Origin: an uncultured Eubacteriales bacterium
Lineage (GTDB): Bacteria; Bacillota; Clostridia; Oscillospirales; Butyricicoccaceae
Direction: 5' to 3'
Assembly: GCA_934636325.1 (NCBI GenBank)
Contig: CAKUAK010000006.1
Span: 1-38,079, forward strand
DNA length: 38,079 nucleotides
Program-made: the position numbers and the translations under genes
Shown: piece by piece, positions 1-8,454 of the stretch
How the letters are laid out: each line of letters opens with the position of its first letter
How positions within the stretch are numbered: the first letter of the stretch is position 1
The notes under the pieces: model-generated
Databases searched by the model: none
Told to the model about the DNA's origin: nothing
The model's input: only the letters and a program-made list of their open reading frames with translations

Positions 1-195
1 CTATTGGATGTTTTTGCCGTGACATGCGCACGGCGAAGCACACCGATCTGCCGGTTTTGCCGTTTTGCCGCGGCGAAACCGGCCCGCAGGACCGATCTGA
101 AATGTCGGGAAATCCCGGCAGAACGGTTTTTCGGCGGCTTCGGGGAATCCGGCAATCTCCGGAGAGAGAAAAATCGCCGAACCGGCCTTTAAAGG

Positions 196-225
196 TTTAC
201 GTGCGGGGCCCTGCCATGATATAAT
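196..225 (+). promoter_or_regulatory. sigma-A promoter of the nitroreductase gene
   Basis: TTTACG at 196-201, an 18-base spacer, then TATAAT at 220-225 preceded by TG at 217-218 (extended -10). The predicted transcript begins near 232, about 20 bases before the start codon. Upstream, bases 1-195 hold no gene I can recognise; an 8-base inverted repeat (50-57 with 76-83) is the only structure seen there. Confidence 0.75.
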
Positions 226-252
226 AAAGAAAAAAACGAAAGGAGAGTTTTT

Positions 253-777
253 ATGGAGCTTCTGAAGATCATGGCGGAACGACGCAGCGTGAGAAAATAC
301 ACCGGTGAACATATCCCGGATGACAAACTGACGACCGTGCTTCAGGCCGGGATGCTGTCGGCCTCCAGCAAGGGTCTCAGGCCGTGGGAGTTCATTATTG
401 TGCGCGATCGTGACATGCTTGAAAGAATGGCCGGATTCCGGGTTGGGGCGGCGGACATGCTTAAAGACGCCGACGCCGCGATCGTCGTTATCGGCGGACA
501 TGAGAATGCCGATATGTGGATCGAGGACTGTGCAATAGCCATGGCCAACATGCATCTTATGGCCGACAGCCTTGGCATCGGCAGCTGTTGGATACAGGGA
601 AGAGGCAGGGAAAGCGCCGAAGGCGGCAGCTCGGAAGAGTACCTGCGGGGGCTTCTGGGCTTTCCTGAAAGATTCAGCCTCGAGGCCGTGCTTTCCCTCG
701 GCATGCCCAACGGTCATCCGGCCGCCCACAGCCTTGAAGAGCTCGACATGGGCAAGGTCCATCGCGAAAAATATTAG
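253..777 (+). CDS. nitroreductase family protein
   Basis: A 174-aa FMN-dependent oxidoreductase of the nitroreductase fold, near the usual 165-220 aa. The N-terminus carries the family's FMN-phosphate-binding signature (RRSVRKYTGEHIPDDKL, about residues 11-27), followed by SASSKGLRPWEF (about 37-48). The glycine-rich stretch LGIGSCWIQG near residue 110 matches the second FMN/NAD(P)H-binding region. Such enzymes reduce nitro groups, quinones or flavins with NAD(P)H in the cytoplasm, and the natural substrate cannot be read from the sequence. The ATG follows AAAGGAGAG with normal spacing. The gene has its own promoter and a hairpin terminator, so it is probably monocistronic. It shares only that terminator with the convergent gene downstream. 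Confidence 0.9.
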   Translation: MELLKIMAERRSVRKYTGEHIPDDKLTTVLQAGMLSASSKGLRPWEFIIVRDRDMLERMAGFRVGAADMLKDADAAIVVIGGHENADMWIEDCAIAMANMHLMADSLGIGSCWIQGRGRESAEGGSSEEYLRGLLGFPERFSLEAVLSLGMPNGHPAAHSLEELDMGKVHREKY

Positions 778-804
778 CGCAGCGGTAAACCGTGTTGAAT
801 AGTT

Positions 805-840
805 AAAGGACAGCCCGGGAGTCTTCCGGGGCTGTCCTTT
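805..840. terminator. hairpin terminator between convergent genes
   Basis: A 12-base arm at 805-816 pairs perfectly with 829-840, with further GC pairing toward the loop. It lies 28 bases after the nitroreductase stop and 26 bases before the stop of the opposite-strand gene. The A/T ends of the arms suit bidirectional use, although the U-tract is short. Confidence 0.7.
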
Positions 841-865
841 GTGTTATGGGGCTGTGCTGCCGGTG

Positions 866-1336
866 TTAACCCTTGCGTGGAAATTCGCAGACCTTTTCGC
901 TGTTTTCGGGCCCGACACTTCCGGCGAGAGCCAAAAGGGAATCCATACCGTCCTGAGAGGGCATCATCGAATACCAGCAGGAATAGCGGCTGGCGGTAAA
1001 CCTGTCCCCCGGCTTGAGGATACTGGAGTAGAGCCCGGCGACCGTGTCGGTATCATACACAGAAGAGTGGGCGATGAAGGAATAAAGATCCATATCATCG
1101 GGGCGGGCGCCGAGGTCTATGCGCCTGAACAGCATGACCGGCTGCCCGGCCGCCTCCTGACGTATGGGGAAATTATCCCATGCGGGGCCGGCGAAGATAT
1201 CAAAGCCATTTTTAAGGTCGGGCGAGTACACCTCTCCGGGGCGGATAACGGGATAGGAAAGGAGCAGGATCAGGGCGGCCTCGGCCAGAAGGAGGAACAG
1301 GGCGGTGAATAGAGTGGACATACTTTTTTTGGTCAC
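866..1336 (-). CDS. membrane-anchored protein of unknown function
   Basis: A 156-aa protein I do not recognise. Residues about 7-27 form a single hydrophobic segment preceded by lysines, so it is probably an N-terminal membrane anchor with the remaining ~125 residues outside. The outer part is mixed polar and aromatic with two cysteines (near 120 and 150) and no motif I can name. The GTG start is chosen because AAGGAGG lies 9 bases upstream; an in-frame ATG at 1321 would leave the membrane segment intact but has no good ribosome site. A good promoter (1377-1405) precedes it, back to back with that of the regulator gene. A role beside the regulator is possible but unsupported. Confidence 0.65.
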   Translation of the reverse strand: MTKKSMSTLFTALFLLLAEAALILLLSYPVIRPGEVYSPDLKNGFDIFAGPAWDNFPIRQEAAGQPVMLFRRIDLGARPDDMDLYSFIAHSSVYDTDTVAGLYSSILKPGDRFTASRYSCWYSMMPSQDGMDSLLALAGSVGPENSEKVCEFPRKG

Positions 1337-1376
1337 GGGACATTACCTCCTTCGAAATCCGGATATTCTTTAAAAT

Positions 1377-1405
1377 ATCTTAACAAAAATACCAAATAAA
1401 GTCAA
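1377..1405 (-). promoter_or_regulatory. promoter for the minus-strand membrane protein
   Basis: Read on the minus strand: TTGACT (1400-1405), exactly 17 bases, TAAGAT (1377-1382). It sits 41 bases upstream of the GTG start. Confidence 0.65.
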
Positions 1406-1431
1406 TGACATCGTGTGCAGCGGGAAGCGAT

Positions 1432-1460
1432 TTGACTTTTGGGTCAAGGTCATATATCAT
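1432..1460 (+). promoter_or_regulatory. promoter of the RpiR-type regulator, with an operator-like inverted repeat
   Basis: TTGACT (1432-1437), 17 bases, TATCAT (1455-1460). The -35 box is one arm of the inverted repeat TTGAC-N6-GTCAA (1432-1447), a plausible site for autoregulation. Regulator binding is inferred, not shown. Confidence 0.65.
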
Positions 1461-1527
1461 ATCTTACTGAAAAGGAGAGGGGCAGCACGGGGGTTTACTG
1501 CCTTAAAAAGGAAAAGGGGGATGACGT

Positions 1528-2400
1528 TTGAAAGGCGTTGTCGATATAATACAGGAAAAATATAGCACATTAACAAAAAAGCAGAAGGACATCGCCGATT
1601 ATATGACGTCTCATACCGACGACATGTGCTTCACGACCCTCAAGAACCTGAGCGCCGAGGTCGGGGTATCGGAAATGACGATACTCAATCTGTGTACGGC
1701 GCTGGGCTATCCCAACTTCAACGAGGTAAAATACGAGTTCCGCAAATACGCCGCCGCCAGAAGGAAGGAATCGGTCAGCCGGGACGACACATATGTCCTG
1801 CCTTACATACCCAAAAGCGAGCTGGAGGATCAGTCGGGGCTATTCCGCCAGATGTGTCAGGAAGAGCTCGACGGGGTCAGCACCTTTTTCTCGGGCCTAA
1901 ATATAGACGAATACTTCAAGGCGGCGCGGATGATCTGCCGGGCCAAAAAGGTCATCATCTGCGGCAGAGGGGTCAGCATACAGCTAGCAAACTATATGCT
2001 GACGCGCCTGACCATGACGGGGGTATCCTGCATGACGGTCGACACCGAGTCGGGCGACGCCGTCCAGTCGGCCCTGTATTTTATAGATGCCGACACGCTG
2101 GTCATCCCGATATCCTTCCCCGATTATTACTTCATGACGGTCAAGCTGGCCCAGTTCGCCCGCAGCAAGGGGGCGTCGCTGCTGGGCATGACCGACAGCA
2201 CCCGGTCGGAGGTGGCGGGGATATGCGACATGTGCATATACTGCCCCACCGGAACGAGGCTCTTCCTCAACTCGCTGACGGCGCCGGTCATCGCCGTCAA
2301 CTTCCTTACTACGGCGGTCAATGTCGAGAAGAGCCGCAGGGGCGGCGACATGGAGAGCCTGTCGATCGAGTTTTCCAAGATGTTCGACGGAGGATGTTGA
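1528..2400 (+). CDS. MurR/RpiR family transcriptional regulator
   Basis: A 290-aa regulator with the two-domain RpiR layout. Residues about 1-77 form the N-terminal HTH_6 domain (recognition region near SAEVGVSEMTILNLCTALGY). Residues about 125-265 form a SIS sugar-phosphate-binding domain, beginning near KKVIICGRGVSIQLANYM. Members of the family sense phosphorylated sugars or amino sugars and often control neighbouring catabolic or uptake genes. The TTG start follows AAGGGGG by 7 bases; the nearer ATG at 1521 is in another frame. No terminator follows. A strong new promoter at 2502 drives the peptide transporter downstream, so that operon is the natural candidate target. Binding of a muropeptide- or amino-sugar-derived ligand is only a guess from the family. 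Confidence 0.88.
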   Translation: MKGVVDIIQEKYSTLTKKQKDIADYMTSHTDDMCFTTLKNLSAEVGVSEMTILNLCTALGYPNFNEVKYEFRKYAAARRKESVSRDDTYVLPYIPKSELEDQSGLFRQMCQEELDGVSTFFSGLNIDEYFKAARMICRAKKVIICGRGVSIQLANYMLTRLTMTGVSCMTVDTESGDAVQSALYFIDADTLVIPISFPDYYFMTVKLAQFARSKGASLLGMTDSTRSEVAGICDMCIYCPTGTRLFLNSLTAPVIAVNFLTTAVNVEKSRRGGDMESLSIEFSKMFDGGC

Positions 2401-2422
2401 TATTCTTTTGTCAATTAAAGCG

Positions 2423-2441
2423 TTTACATAACTTTACATAA
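2423..2441 (+). repeat. tandem TTTACATAA direct repeat upstream of the transporter promoter
   Basis: Two exact copies of TTTACATAA at 2423-2431 and 2433-2441, offset by 10 bases, about one helical turn. They lie 61-79 bases upstream of the -35 box of the transporter promoter. Spacing on one DNA face suggests a regulator site; the protein is unknown. Confidence 0.4.
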
Positions 2442-2501
2442 TGCGAGTTTGGCTCTTTAACAAAAACTAATGGTTTTTAATTGTTCAAGCGCGATAAACG
2501 A

Positions 2502-2530
2502 TTGACAGGCATTTAAGTGTATGCTAAAAT
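2502..2530 (+). promoter_or_regulatory. strong promoter of the peptide ABC transporter operon
   Basis: TTGACA (2502-2507), 17 bases, TAAAAT (2525-2530) with TG at 2522-2523 as an extended -10. The predicted leader is about 100 bases and contains a 7-bp hairpin (2580-2586 with 2596-2602) ahead of the ribosome site. Confidence 0.8.
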
Positions 2531-2639
2531 TGAGCCAAAGCGGACGGGTAAGCCGCCGCTGTCATTTCATGTTTTGTTTCATGGAGAAAGGACACCTCCA
2601 TGTTCAAAAGACAAAAAGAAAAAGGAAAGGTCGATCAAA

Positions 2640-4334
2640 GTGAAAAAGTTTTTAGCACTGGTCCTCAGCCTTGCTCTGTGCCTCTCCGTTTTTGCCGCCT
2701 GCGGCAACAACGACAGCACGGACAACAACGGCAGCCAGGGCGAGAACGGTAACAATGTTTCGAACACCGCAGAGCAGGTATTCAACACATATATTACCGC
2801 CGAGCCCTCGACACTGGATGTAAGTCGCCGCAGCGATACCTACTCCAGCTCTATTCTTACAAACACCACCGAGAGCCTGGTCCGTACAGAGCTCCACGGT
2901 GACGAGTATGTCAATACTCCCGCCGATGCCGAGACATGGGATGTCAGCGACGACGGTCTGGTATGGACATTCCATCTTAATAAGAACGCCAAGTGGGAGG
3001 ACGGCGAACCCGTCACAGCCCAGCAGTATGTTTACTCGCTGCAGCGTTCCTCCGACCCCGAGACAGGCTGCCCCAACGCCTTCTTCCTCCAGCCCATCAA
3101 GAACTTCTCGGCCGTTAACTCGGGCGAGCTGCCTGTAGATCAGCTGGGAGTTGAAGCCACAGACGACAATACACTTGTCATCACCCTTGAGGCCGCTCTG
3201 CCCGCTTACCTCAACATGCTGTCCGGCACCATCTATTATCCCCAGCGCCAGGATATCGTTGAGAAGTACGGCGACAAGTACGGCGCCGAGGCCGAGAGCT
3301 TTATCTCCAACGGCCCCTTCAAGGTCGAGAGCTGGACACACAACAGCTCGATCGTCCTTGTAAAGAACGAAAATTACTGGGATGCCGACAATGTCAAGCT
3401 CGAGAAGGTCGTCTTCAGCATCATGAGCGATGAGAACACATATTACAATGCCTTTGAGACAGGCGACCTCGATTATGTCTCTACAGGCTCTGCCGAGTGG
3501 CTCCAGCGCTTCGAGTCCAACAGCGCAAACGCAAAGATCCAGTATCCCGGCGCTACACTGTCCTATGCTTTCTATAACTGCGCCGACCAGCTCTTCCAGA
3601 ACGCAAATATCCGTAAGGCCTTCACCCTGGCCATCGACAGGGATGAGATCAACGAGATGTGCTTCAGCGGCCTGCGCACACCGACATACGGCTGGGTCGT
3701 TCCCTCGATGTCTGTCGGCGAGACCAACTTCCGTGAGGACGCCGGTGATCTCATTAAGGAGATGCAGGAGCAGCTCAAGGCCGACGGCAAGACAGCCAAG
3801 GATCTGCTTCTCCAGGGCATGAGCGAGCTCGGCCTGGGCGACGATCCCTCGACACTTAAGGTCACATTCTCGCTGGCCGGTACATCCGACTGGTACCGCA
3901 CACTGGGCGATTTCCTCCAGCAGACATATCTTGCCGAGCTGGGCGTAAATGTCGAGATCTCCTTCTCTGAATGGGGCATCTTCTCTGATAACGTCAATAA
4001 GGGCAACTATCAGATCGGCTTCATGGGCTGGGGCGCTTATTACAATGATCCGTATGATACCCTGTCCCTCTTTGTTTCCTCCACAGACGCCATCATGACC
4101 AACTGGGCCAGCGACGAGTACGATGCTCTGATCGCCAAGGGCTCGACCACAATGGACGATGCCGAGAGGCTGAAGATCTATGAAGAGGCCGAGAAGATGG
4201 TCATCGAAGACGAGTGCGTAGCTTCGCCGTTTGCTACAAACAACTACAACATCTTTGTCAAGGATTATGTCAAGAACTACCCCACAGGTGCTTTTGATAA
4301 GTCCGGCCTCAAGCATGTTGAGATCGTAAAGTAA
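2640..4334 (+). CDS. peptide ABC transporter substrate-binding lipoprotein (SBP family 5)
   Basis: A 564-aa extracytoplasmic binding protein of the OppA/DppA family, which delivers oligopeptides or related solutes to the permeases encoded next. The GTG at 2640 is chosen because AGGAAAGG precedes it by about 10 bases and a type II signal peptide follows at once: KKFLALVLSLALCLSVFAAC, with Cys21 as the likely lipidated residue. Starting upstream would put coding sequence across the promoter and bury the signal. After the anchor comes a Ser/Asn/Gly-rich tether (about 22-45), then the SBP_bac_5 domain, including DVSDDGLVWTFHLNKNAKW and FISNGPFKVESW, both typical of the family. Codon use is more biased than in the flanking genes, consistent with high expression. 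Ligand specificity cannot be read; control by the adjacent RpiR regulator is inferred. Confidence 0.92.
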   Translation: MKKFLALVLSLALCLSVFAACGNNDSTDNNGSQGENGNNVSNTAEQVFNTYITAEPSTLDVSRRSDTYSSSILTNTTESLVRTELHGDEYVNTPADAETWDVSDDGLVWTFHLNKNAKWEDGEPVTAQQYVYSLQRSSDPETGCPNAFFLQPIKNFSAVNSGELPVDQLGVEATDDNTLVITLEAALPAYLNMLSGTIYYPQRQDIVEKYGDKYGAEAESFISNGPFKVESWTHNSSIVLVKNENYWDADNVKLEKVVFSIMSDENTYYNAFETGDLDYVSTGSAEWLQRFESNSANAKIQYPGATLSYAFYNCADQLFQNANIRKAFTLAIDRDEINEMCFSGLRTPTYGWVVPSMSVGETNFREDAGDLIKEMQEQLKADGKTAKDLLLQGMSELGLGDDPSTLKVTFSLAGTSDWYRTLGDFLQQTYLAELGVNVEISFSEWGIFSDNVNKGNYQIGFMGWGAYYNDPYDTLSLFVSSTDAIMTNWASDEYDALIAKGSTTMDDAERLKIYEEAEKMVIEDECVASPFATNNYNIFVKDYVKNYPTGAFDKSGLKHVEIVK

Positions 4335-4350
4335 GAGAATAAACGATCAT

Positions 4351-4459
4351 CCGGCGGCCATGAAACCCTTCGTGGCCGCCGGTTCTATAAATCGCGAAGA
4401 TAACGGCCGGACACTTCGGCCGATAAATAATATATTTGCTTCGGCGCACTAAAGCGCCG
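4351..4459 (+). promoter_or_regulatory. three hairpins between lipoprotein and permease genes
   Basis: Three successive stem-loops: 4351-4360 with 4373-4382 (10 perfect GC-rich pairs), 4404-4409 with 4417-4422, and 4442-4447 with 4454-4459. None has a long U-tract. This is the usual place for partial termination or 3'-end protection that raises the binding-protein mRNA above that of the membrane components. Confidence 0.6.
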
Positions 4460-4514
4460 GGACCATGAAAAAGGAAAGAACCAAAAAGGAAAGAATGAAA
4501 GGAAGCAGAGCAAT

Positions 4515-5447
4515 TTGACCAAGTACATCCTTAAAAGGGTTGGGCTTATGGTAGTTACCCTGTGGGCGGTCGTAACGCTGACCTTCTTCATGATGAAGGC
4601 CATCCCGGGCGACCCGCTGGCCAGCATGGCCAGGTCTCTGCCCGAGCAGACAAAGGCGAACTACTATGCCAGATACGGCCTCGATAAGCCGCTTTTCGAG
4701 CAGTATGTCATCTATCTTAAAAATATGCTTCACGGCGACCTGGGCGAAAGCCTTGTCTACCCCGGCCGTTCGGTAAGCCAGACCATCGTCGAGACGTCGC
4801 CTGCGTCGGCCTCTGTCGGCGGCATCGCCCTTATCATCGGTCTTGTCATCGGTATCGGGGCGGGTATCATCGCGGCGCTCAACAAAAACAAGCTGCCCGA
4901 TTATATCGTCATGTTCATCGCAATTTTGGGCATCACCATCCCGGTGTTCGTCCTGGCCTCGCTTTTGCAGTATCTCTTCGCGGTCAAGCTGGGCTGGCTG
5001 CCGGTATCCGGATGGGGCGAGCCGAAGCATAAGGTCATCCCGGTCATCGTCCTGAGCTTCAGCACCATCGCCACATATGCCCGTTATATAAAGTCGAGCA
5101 TGCTCGACACCCTCAGCCAGGATTATGTCCTGACAGCCCGTGCCAAGGGCCTCAGCGAGTTCCAGGTGGTATCCCGCCATGTCATGAGAAACTCGCTGCT
5201 GCCGGCCATCACCATCCTGGCCAGCAGGATCGTCGGCATCTTCACCGGCGCCTTCATCGTCGAGAGGATGTTCAGCATCCCCGGCATCGGCTTCTATTAC
5301 ATCAGCTCGGTCAACAACAACGACTATACGATGGTCATGGGCACAACGGTATTCTATGCCGCCCTCTTTATCGTCGTGCAGTTCCTCGTAGACTTTATCT
5401 ACACCCTTGTCGACCCGAGGATCCGCATCGTCCCCGATAAGAACTGA
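4515..5447 (+). CDS. peptide ABC transporter permease, OppB/DppB type
   Basis: A 310-aa inner-membrane permease forming one half of the peptide channel. It has the N-terminal transmembrane helix (about 10-30), the periplasmic loop with the conserved GDLGES, and five further helices. The cytoplasmic EAA coupling loop is near residue 205 (DYVLTARAKGLSEFQVVSRH). The TTG start follows AAAGGAAG and gives the expected N-terminus TKYILKRVGLMVVTLW. It comes after a 180-base hairpin-rich gap and is followed 11 bases later by the partner permease. Length and domain order are normal for the family. Confidence 0.92.
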   Translation: MTKYILKRVGLMVVTLWAVVTLTFFMMKAIPGDPLASMARSLPEQTKANYYARYGLDKPLFEQYVIYLKNMLHGDLGESLVYPGRSVSQTIVETSPASASVGGIALIIGLVIGIGAGIIAALNKNKLPDYIVMFIAILGITIPVFVLASLLQYLFAVKLGWLPVSGWGEPKHKVIPVIVLSFSTIATYARYIKSSMLDTLSQDYVLTARAKGLSEFQVVSRHVMRNSLLPAITILASRIVGIFTGAFIVERMFSIPGIGFYYISSVNNNDYTMVMGTTVFYAALFIVVQFLVDFIYTLVDPRIRIVPDKN

Positions 5448-5458
5448 GAGGTGTCAAC

Positions 5459-6379
5459 ATGGAAAATATTTCGAAAGAAAAGTTTCAGATCATCGGAGTC
5501 GATAAGAACGAGGGCGAAAGGATCGCCCGCCCGCATATAAGCTATATGCAGGACGCCTGGAGGCGTTTCCGCCAGAACAAGACGGCCCTTATCGCCTTCA
5601 TCATTCTCGTAGCCATCATATTCATGTGCGTTTTCGGACCGGCCATCAGCGGCTATGCCTTCGAAGAGGTCGACAAGGGCGCCGTCAATAAAGCACCCAG
5701 CAGCGAGCACTGGTTCGGCACAGACAAGCTGGGACGCGATATCTTCGCCCGCGTATGGGTCGGCGGCCGCGTTTCGATGATAATCGGTCTGGCCGGCGCG
5801 CTCATTTCCTCTATCGTCGGTTGTATCTACGGCGGCGTCGCCGCATATTTCGGCGGCACGGTCGACAGCATCATGATGCGCATCGTCGAGGTCCTGATAA
5901 GCATACCCTATCTTATCGTCGTTATCCTCATGTCGGTCGTTCTGGGCAGCAGCGGCATATTCACCCTTCTGCTGGCCATGACCATGACCGGATGGTGCGG
6001 CACGGCAAGACTTGTCAGAGGCCAGATGCTTCAGATCAAGAGCCAGGAGTACATCATGGCCGCCAAGGGCCTGGGCGTGCCCCCCAGCAGGATCATCCTC
6101 AAACACATGATCCCCAACACACTCAACGTCATCATCGTTTCGGTCACATTCGCCATCCCCAACTATATCTTCTCGGAGGCCTTCCTCAGCTATCTCGGCC
6201 TGGGCATCCAGCCCCCGAACACCAGCTGGGGCGCGCTGGCCAACGCCGCGCAGGCCCAGTTCCTCTTCTATCCCTACCAGCTCTTTTTCCCGGCCCTCAT
6301 GATCGCCCTGACCATGCTGTCCTATACGCTGATGGGCGACGGCCTCAGGGACGCCCTTGACCCCAAGCTGAGAAAGTAG
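5459..6379 (+). CDS. peptide ABC transporter permease, OppC/DppC type
   Basis: A 306-aa second permease. An N-terminal cytoplasmic tail (about 1-38, including the OppC_N-like region AWRRFRQNKTALIAF) leads into the first helix. The family motif HWFGTDKLGRDIFARVWVGG is near residues 84-103. The EAA loop follows later (EYIMAAKGLGVPPSRIILKH, about 198-217). It pairs with the preceding permease and contacts the two ATPases through the EAA loops. The ATG is preceded by a GAGAGGTG site. Twelve bases separate its TAG stop from the first ATPase gene. Confidence 0.92.
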   Translation: MENISKEKFQIIGVDKNEGERIARPHISYMQDAWRRFRQNKTALIAFIILVAIIFMCVFGPAISGYAFEEVDKGAVNKAPSSEHWFGTDKLGRDIFARVWVGGRVSMIIGLAGALISSIVGCIYGGVAAYFGGTVDSIMMRIVEVLISIPYLIVVILMSVVLGSSGIFTLLLAMTMTGWCGTARLVRGQMLQIKSQEYIMAAKGLGVPPSRIILKHMIPNTLNVIIVSVTFAIPNYIFSEAFLSYLGLGIQPPNTSWGALANAAQAQFLFYPYQLFFPALMIALTMLSYTLMGDGLRDALDPKLRK

Positions 6380-6391
6380 AGGTAAACAGAT

Positions 6392-7414
6392 ATGGATAAG
6401 ATTCTTGATGTAAAGGACCTCAGGGTCTCTTTCAACACATACGCGGGCGAGGTCAAGGCCGTCAGGGGAGTCAGCTTCGAGCTTTCCCCCGGCGAGACGC
6501 TGGCCTTCGTCGGCGAATCGGGCTGCGGCAAGACAGTCACGGCCAAGGCCCTTATGCGTCTGCTCCAGCCGCCCTTTGCCGTCATCAAAGAGGGCAGCTC
6601 GGTCAAGTTCGACGGCACCGAAGTCCTTGATATGGACAAGAAGGCCCTTCGCGCTTACCGCGGCAACGACGTCAGCATGATCTTCCAGGATCCGATGACA
6701 TCCCTCAACCCGACCATGACCTGCGGCAAGCAGATCATGGAGAGCCTTATACTCCACAAGGGGCTGACAAAGGCTCAGGCCCGCGAGGAAGCTATCGAGA
6801 CCCTTCGTCTCGTTAAGATCCCCGACCCCGAAAAGAGGGTCGATGAATATCCCCACCAGATGTCGGGCGGAATGCGCCAGAGGGTAATGATCGCCATCGC
6901 CCTTTCCTGCCAGCCCCGCGTCCTTATCGCCGACGAGCCGACGACGGCCCTCGACGTTACCATCCAGGCCCAGATCATCGACCTGCTGCGCGAGCTGCGC
7001 GACAAGCTCAACGTCGCCATCATCCTTGTCACACACGATCTCGGCGTCGTCGCCAACTTTGCCGACCGCATCCAGGTCATGTATGCCGGTCAGGTCCTCG
7101 AGCGCGGCACGGCCCGCGAGATCTTCTATGAGTCCAAGCACCCCTATACATGGGCGCTGCTCAGCTCGGCCCCCAAGCTGGCCACCGAGACCAAGCAGGA
7201 GCTTTACTCCCTCGGCGGAACGCCGCCCGACCTGCTTCTGCCCCTCGAGTGCTGCCCCTTTGCCGCCAGATGCGAATACTGCATGCCCATCTGCCGCGAG
7301 CGCATGCCCGAGGAAACGGTCATCAGCGACACCCACAAGGTATCCTGCTGGCTGATGCATCCCGATGCGCCTAAGGTGAAATCTTTCTATGAAAGGCAGG
7401 CTGAGAAGAAATGA
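6392..7414 (+). CDS. peptide ABC transporter ATP-binding protein, OppD/DppD type
   Basis: A 340-aa cytoplasmic ATPase powering peptide import. The Walker A motif GESGCGKT is near residue 42. The Q-loop is in SMIFQDPMTSLNPTM, the ABC signature is MSGGMRQR near 155, Walker B plus catalytic Glu is VLIADEP, and the switch histidine is in LVTHDLG. The C-terminal oligopeptide-transport extension contains a cysteine cluster (CCPFAARCEYCMPIC), which in some OppD/DppD proteins holds an iron-sulfur cluster; whether it does here is not known. The gene overlaps the next ATPase gene by 4 bases (ATGA), indicating coupled translation. Confidence 0.93.
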   Translation: MDKILDVKDLRVSFNTYAGEVKAVRGVSFELSPGETLAFVGESGCGKTVTAKALMRLLQPPFAVIKEGSSVKFDGTEVLDMDKKALRAYRGNDVSMIFQDPMTSLNPTMTCGKQIMESLILHKGLTKAQAREEAIETLRLVKIPDPEKRVDEYPHQMSGGMRQRVMIAIALSCQPRVLIADEPTTALDVTIQAQIIDLLRELRDKLNVAIILVTHDLGVVANFADRIQVMYAGQVLERGTAREIFYESKHPYTWALLSSAPKLATETKQELYSLGGTPPDLLLPLECCPFAARCEYCMPICRERMPEETVISDTHKVSCWLMHPDAPKVKSFYERQAEKK

Positions 7415-8382
7415 GCGAGAAGCTGCTTGAAGTAACAGACCTTTGCAAATATTTCCCTGTCGGCAAGAAGCAGACACTTAAGGCTGTCGACCATGTTTCC
7501 TTCTATATAAATAAGGGCGAGACCCTTGGCCTGGTCGGCGAGTCGGGCTGCGGTAAGACGACCTGCGGCAGGACGGTATCACATCTTTACGAGCCGACCT
7601 CCGGCAAGGTCACCTTTGACGGACGCGACGTGTCCTCCCTCAGGGGCAGCGACCTGCTGGCCTTCAAGAAGGACGTCCAGATGATCTTCCAGGATCCCTA
7701 TTCGTCCCTCGACCCCCGCATGACCATCGCCGAGCTGATCGGCGAGGGCATGGACGTACACTTCAAATACTCCAAGGCCGAAAAGGCACAGAAGATATCC
7801 GAGCTGCTGGGCAGGGTCGGCCTGACCGACGATTACGCCAACCGTTTTGCCCATGAGCTTTCGGGCGGACAGCGCCAGCGCGTCGGCATTGCCCGCGCCC
7901 TTGCCGTCGAGCCCGAGTTCATCGTCTGCGACGAACCTATCTCGGCTCTTGACGTTTCGATTCAGGCCCAGATAGTCAACCTGCTCATTAAGCTCCAGAG
8001 GGAGAACGACCTGACATATCTCTTCATCTCCCACGATCTGTCGATGGTCCGCCATATCTCCGACCGCGTCGGCGTCATGTATCTCGGAAGCCTTGTCGAG
8101 CTGGCAACCAGCCGCGACATATTCGAGCGTCAGCTGCATCCTTATACAAAGGCCCTGCTGTCGGCAATCCCCTCGGCCGACCCCGACGCCGAAAAGACCC
8201 GCAAGCGCGTACCGCTGGAGGGCGAAGTCCCCAGCCCGGTCAACCCGCCCTCGGGCTGCAAGTTCCGCAACAGGTGCATCCATGCAACAGAGCTCTGCGC
8301 CAAGGAAGTGCCTGTCCTGACAGAGGTCGAGCCGGGACGTTTCACGGCGTGCCATCACTGGAAGGAAGCCATGGAAGTCTGA
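7411..8382 (+). CDS. peptide ABC transporter ATP-binding protein, OppF/DppF type
   Basis: A 323-aa second ATPase, the heterodimer partner of the preceding one. Walker A is GESGCGKTTCGRT near residue 43, the signature is LSGGQRQRVGIARAL near 150, Walker B is EFIVCDEPISALD, and the switch histidine is in FISHDLSMVRH. The C-terminal extension has the usual CKFRNRC segment. It starts inside the end of the previous gene (ATGA overlap) and closes the operon: a 7-bp inverted repeat covers its stop codon (8381-8397) and a strong terminator follows 43 bases later. Confidence 0.93.
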   Translation: MSEKLLEVTDLCKYFPVGKKQTLKAVDHVSFYINKGETLGLVGESGCGKTTCGRTVSHLYEPTSGKVTFDGRDVSSLRGSDLLAFKKDVQMIFQDPYSSLDPRMTIAELIGEGMDVHFKYSKAEKAQKISELLGRVGLTDDYANRFAHELSGGQRQRVGIARALAVEPEFIVCDEPISALDVSIQAQIVNLLIKLQRENDLTYLFISHDLSMVRHISDRVGVMYLGSLVELATSRDIFERQLHPYTKALLSAIPSADPDAEKTRKRVPLEGEVPSPVNPPSGCKFRNRCIHATELCAKEVPVLTEVEPGRFTACHHWKEAMEV

Positions 8383-8425
8383 TAACCGACGGTTATCGAC
8401 AAAAAGCGATATACGATCTGTATTC

Positions 8426-8454
8426 AAAAGAGCCGCCCAATGGGCGGCTCTTTT
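8426..8454 (+). terminator. intrinsic terminator of the peptide transporter operon
   Basis: Thirteen perfect pairs between 8426-8438 and 8442-8454 with a 3-base loop, ending in TTTTCTTG. The rest of the gap to the next promoter holds short inverted repeats but no gene. Confidence 0.9.

Noticed and set aside
1..762. Minus-strand open frame at the left edge
   Set aside because: It overlaps the nitroreductase and its strong promoter in antisense and has no recognisable domain.
2517..2639. Extra 41-codon N-terminus for the peptide-binding lipoprotein
   Set aside because: It would begin inside the promoter, upstream of the predicted transcription start, and would displace the lipoprotein signal peptide that begins at 2640.
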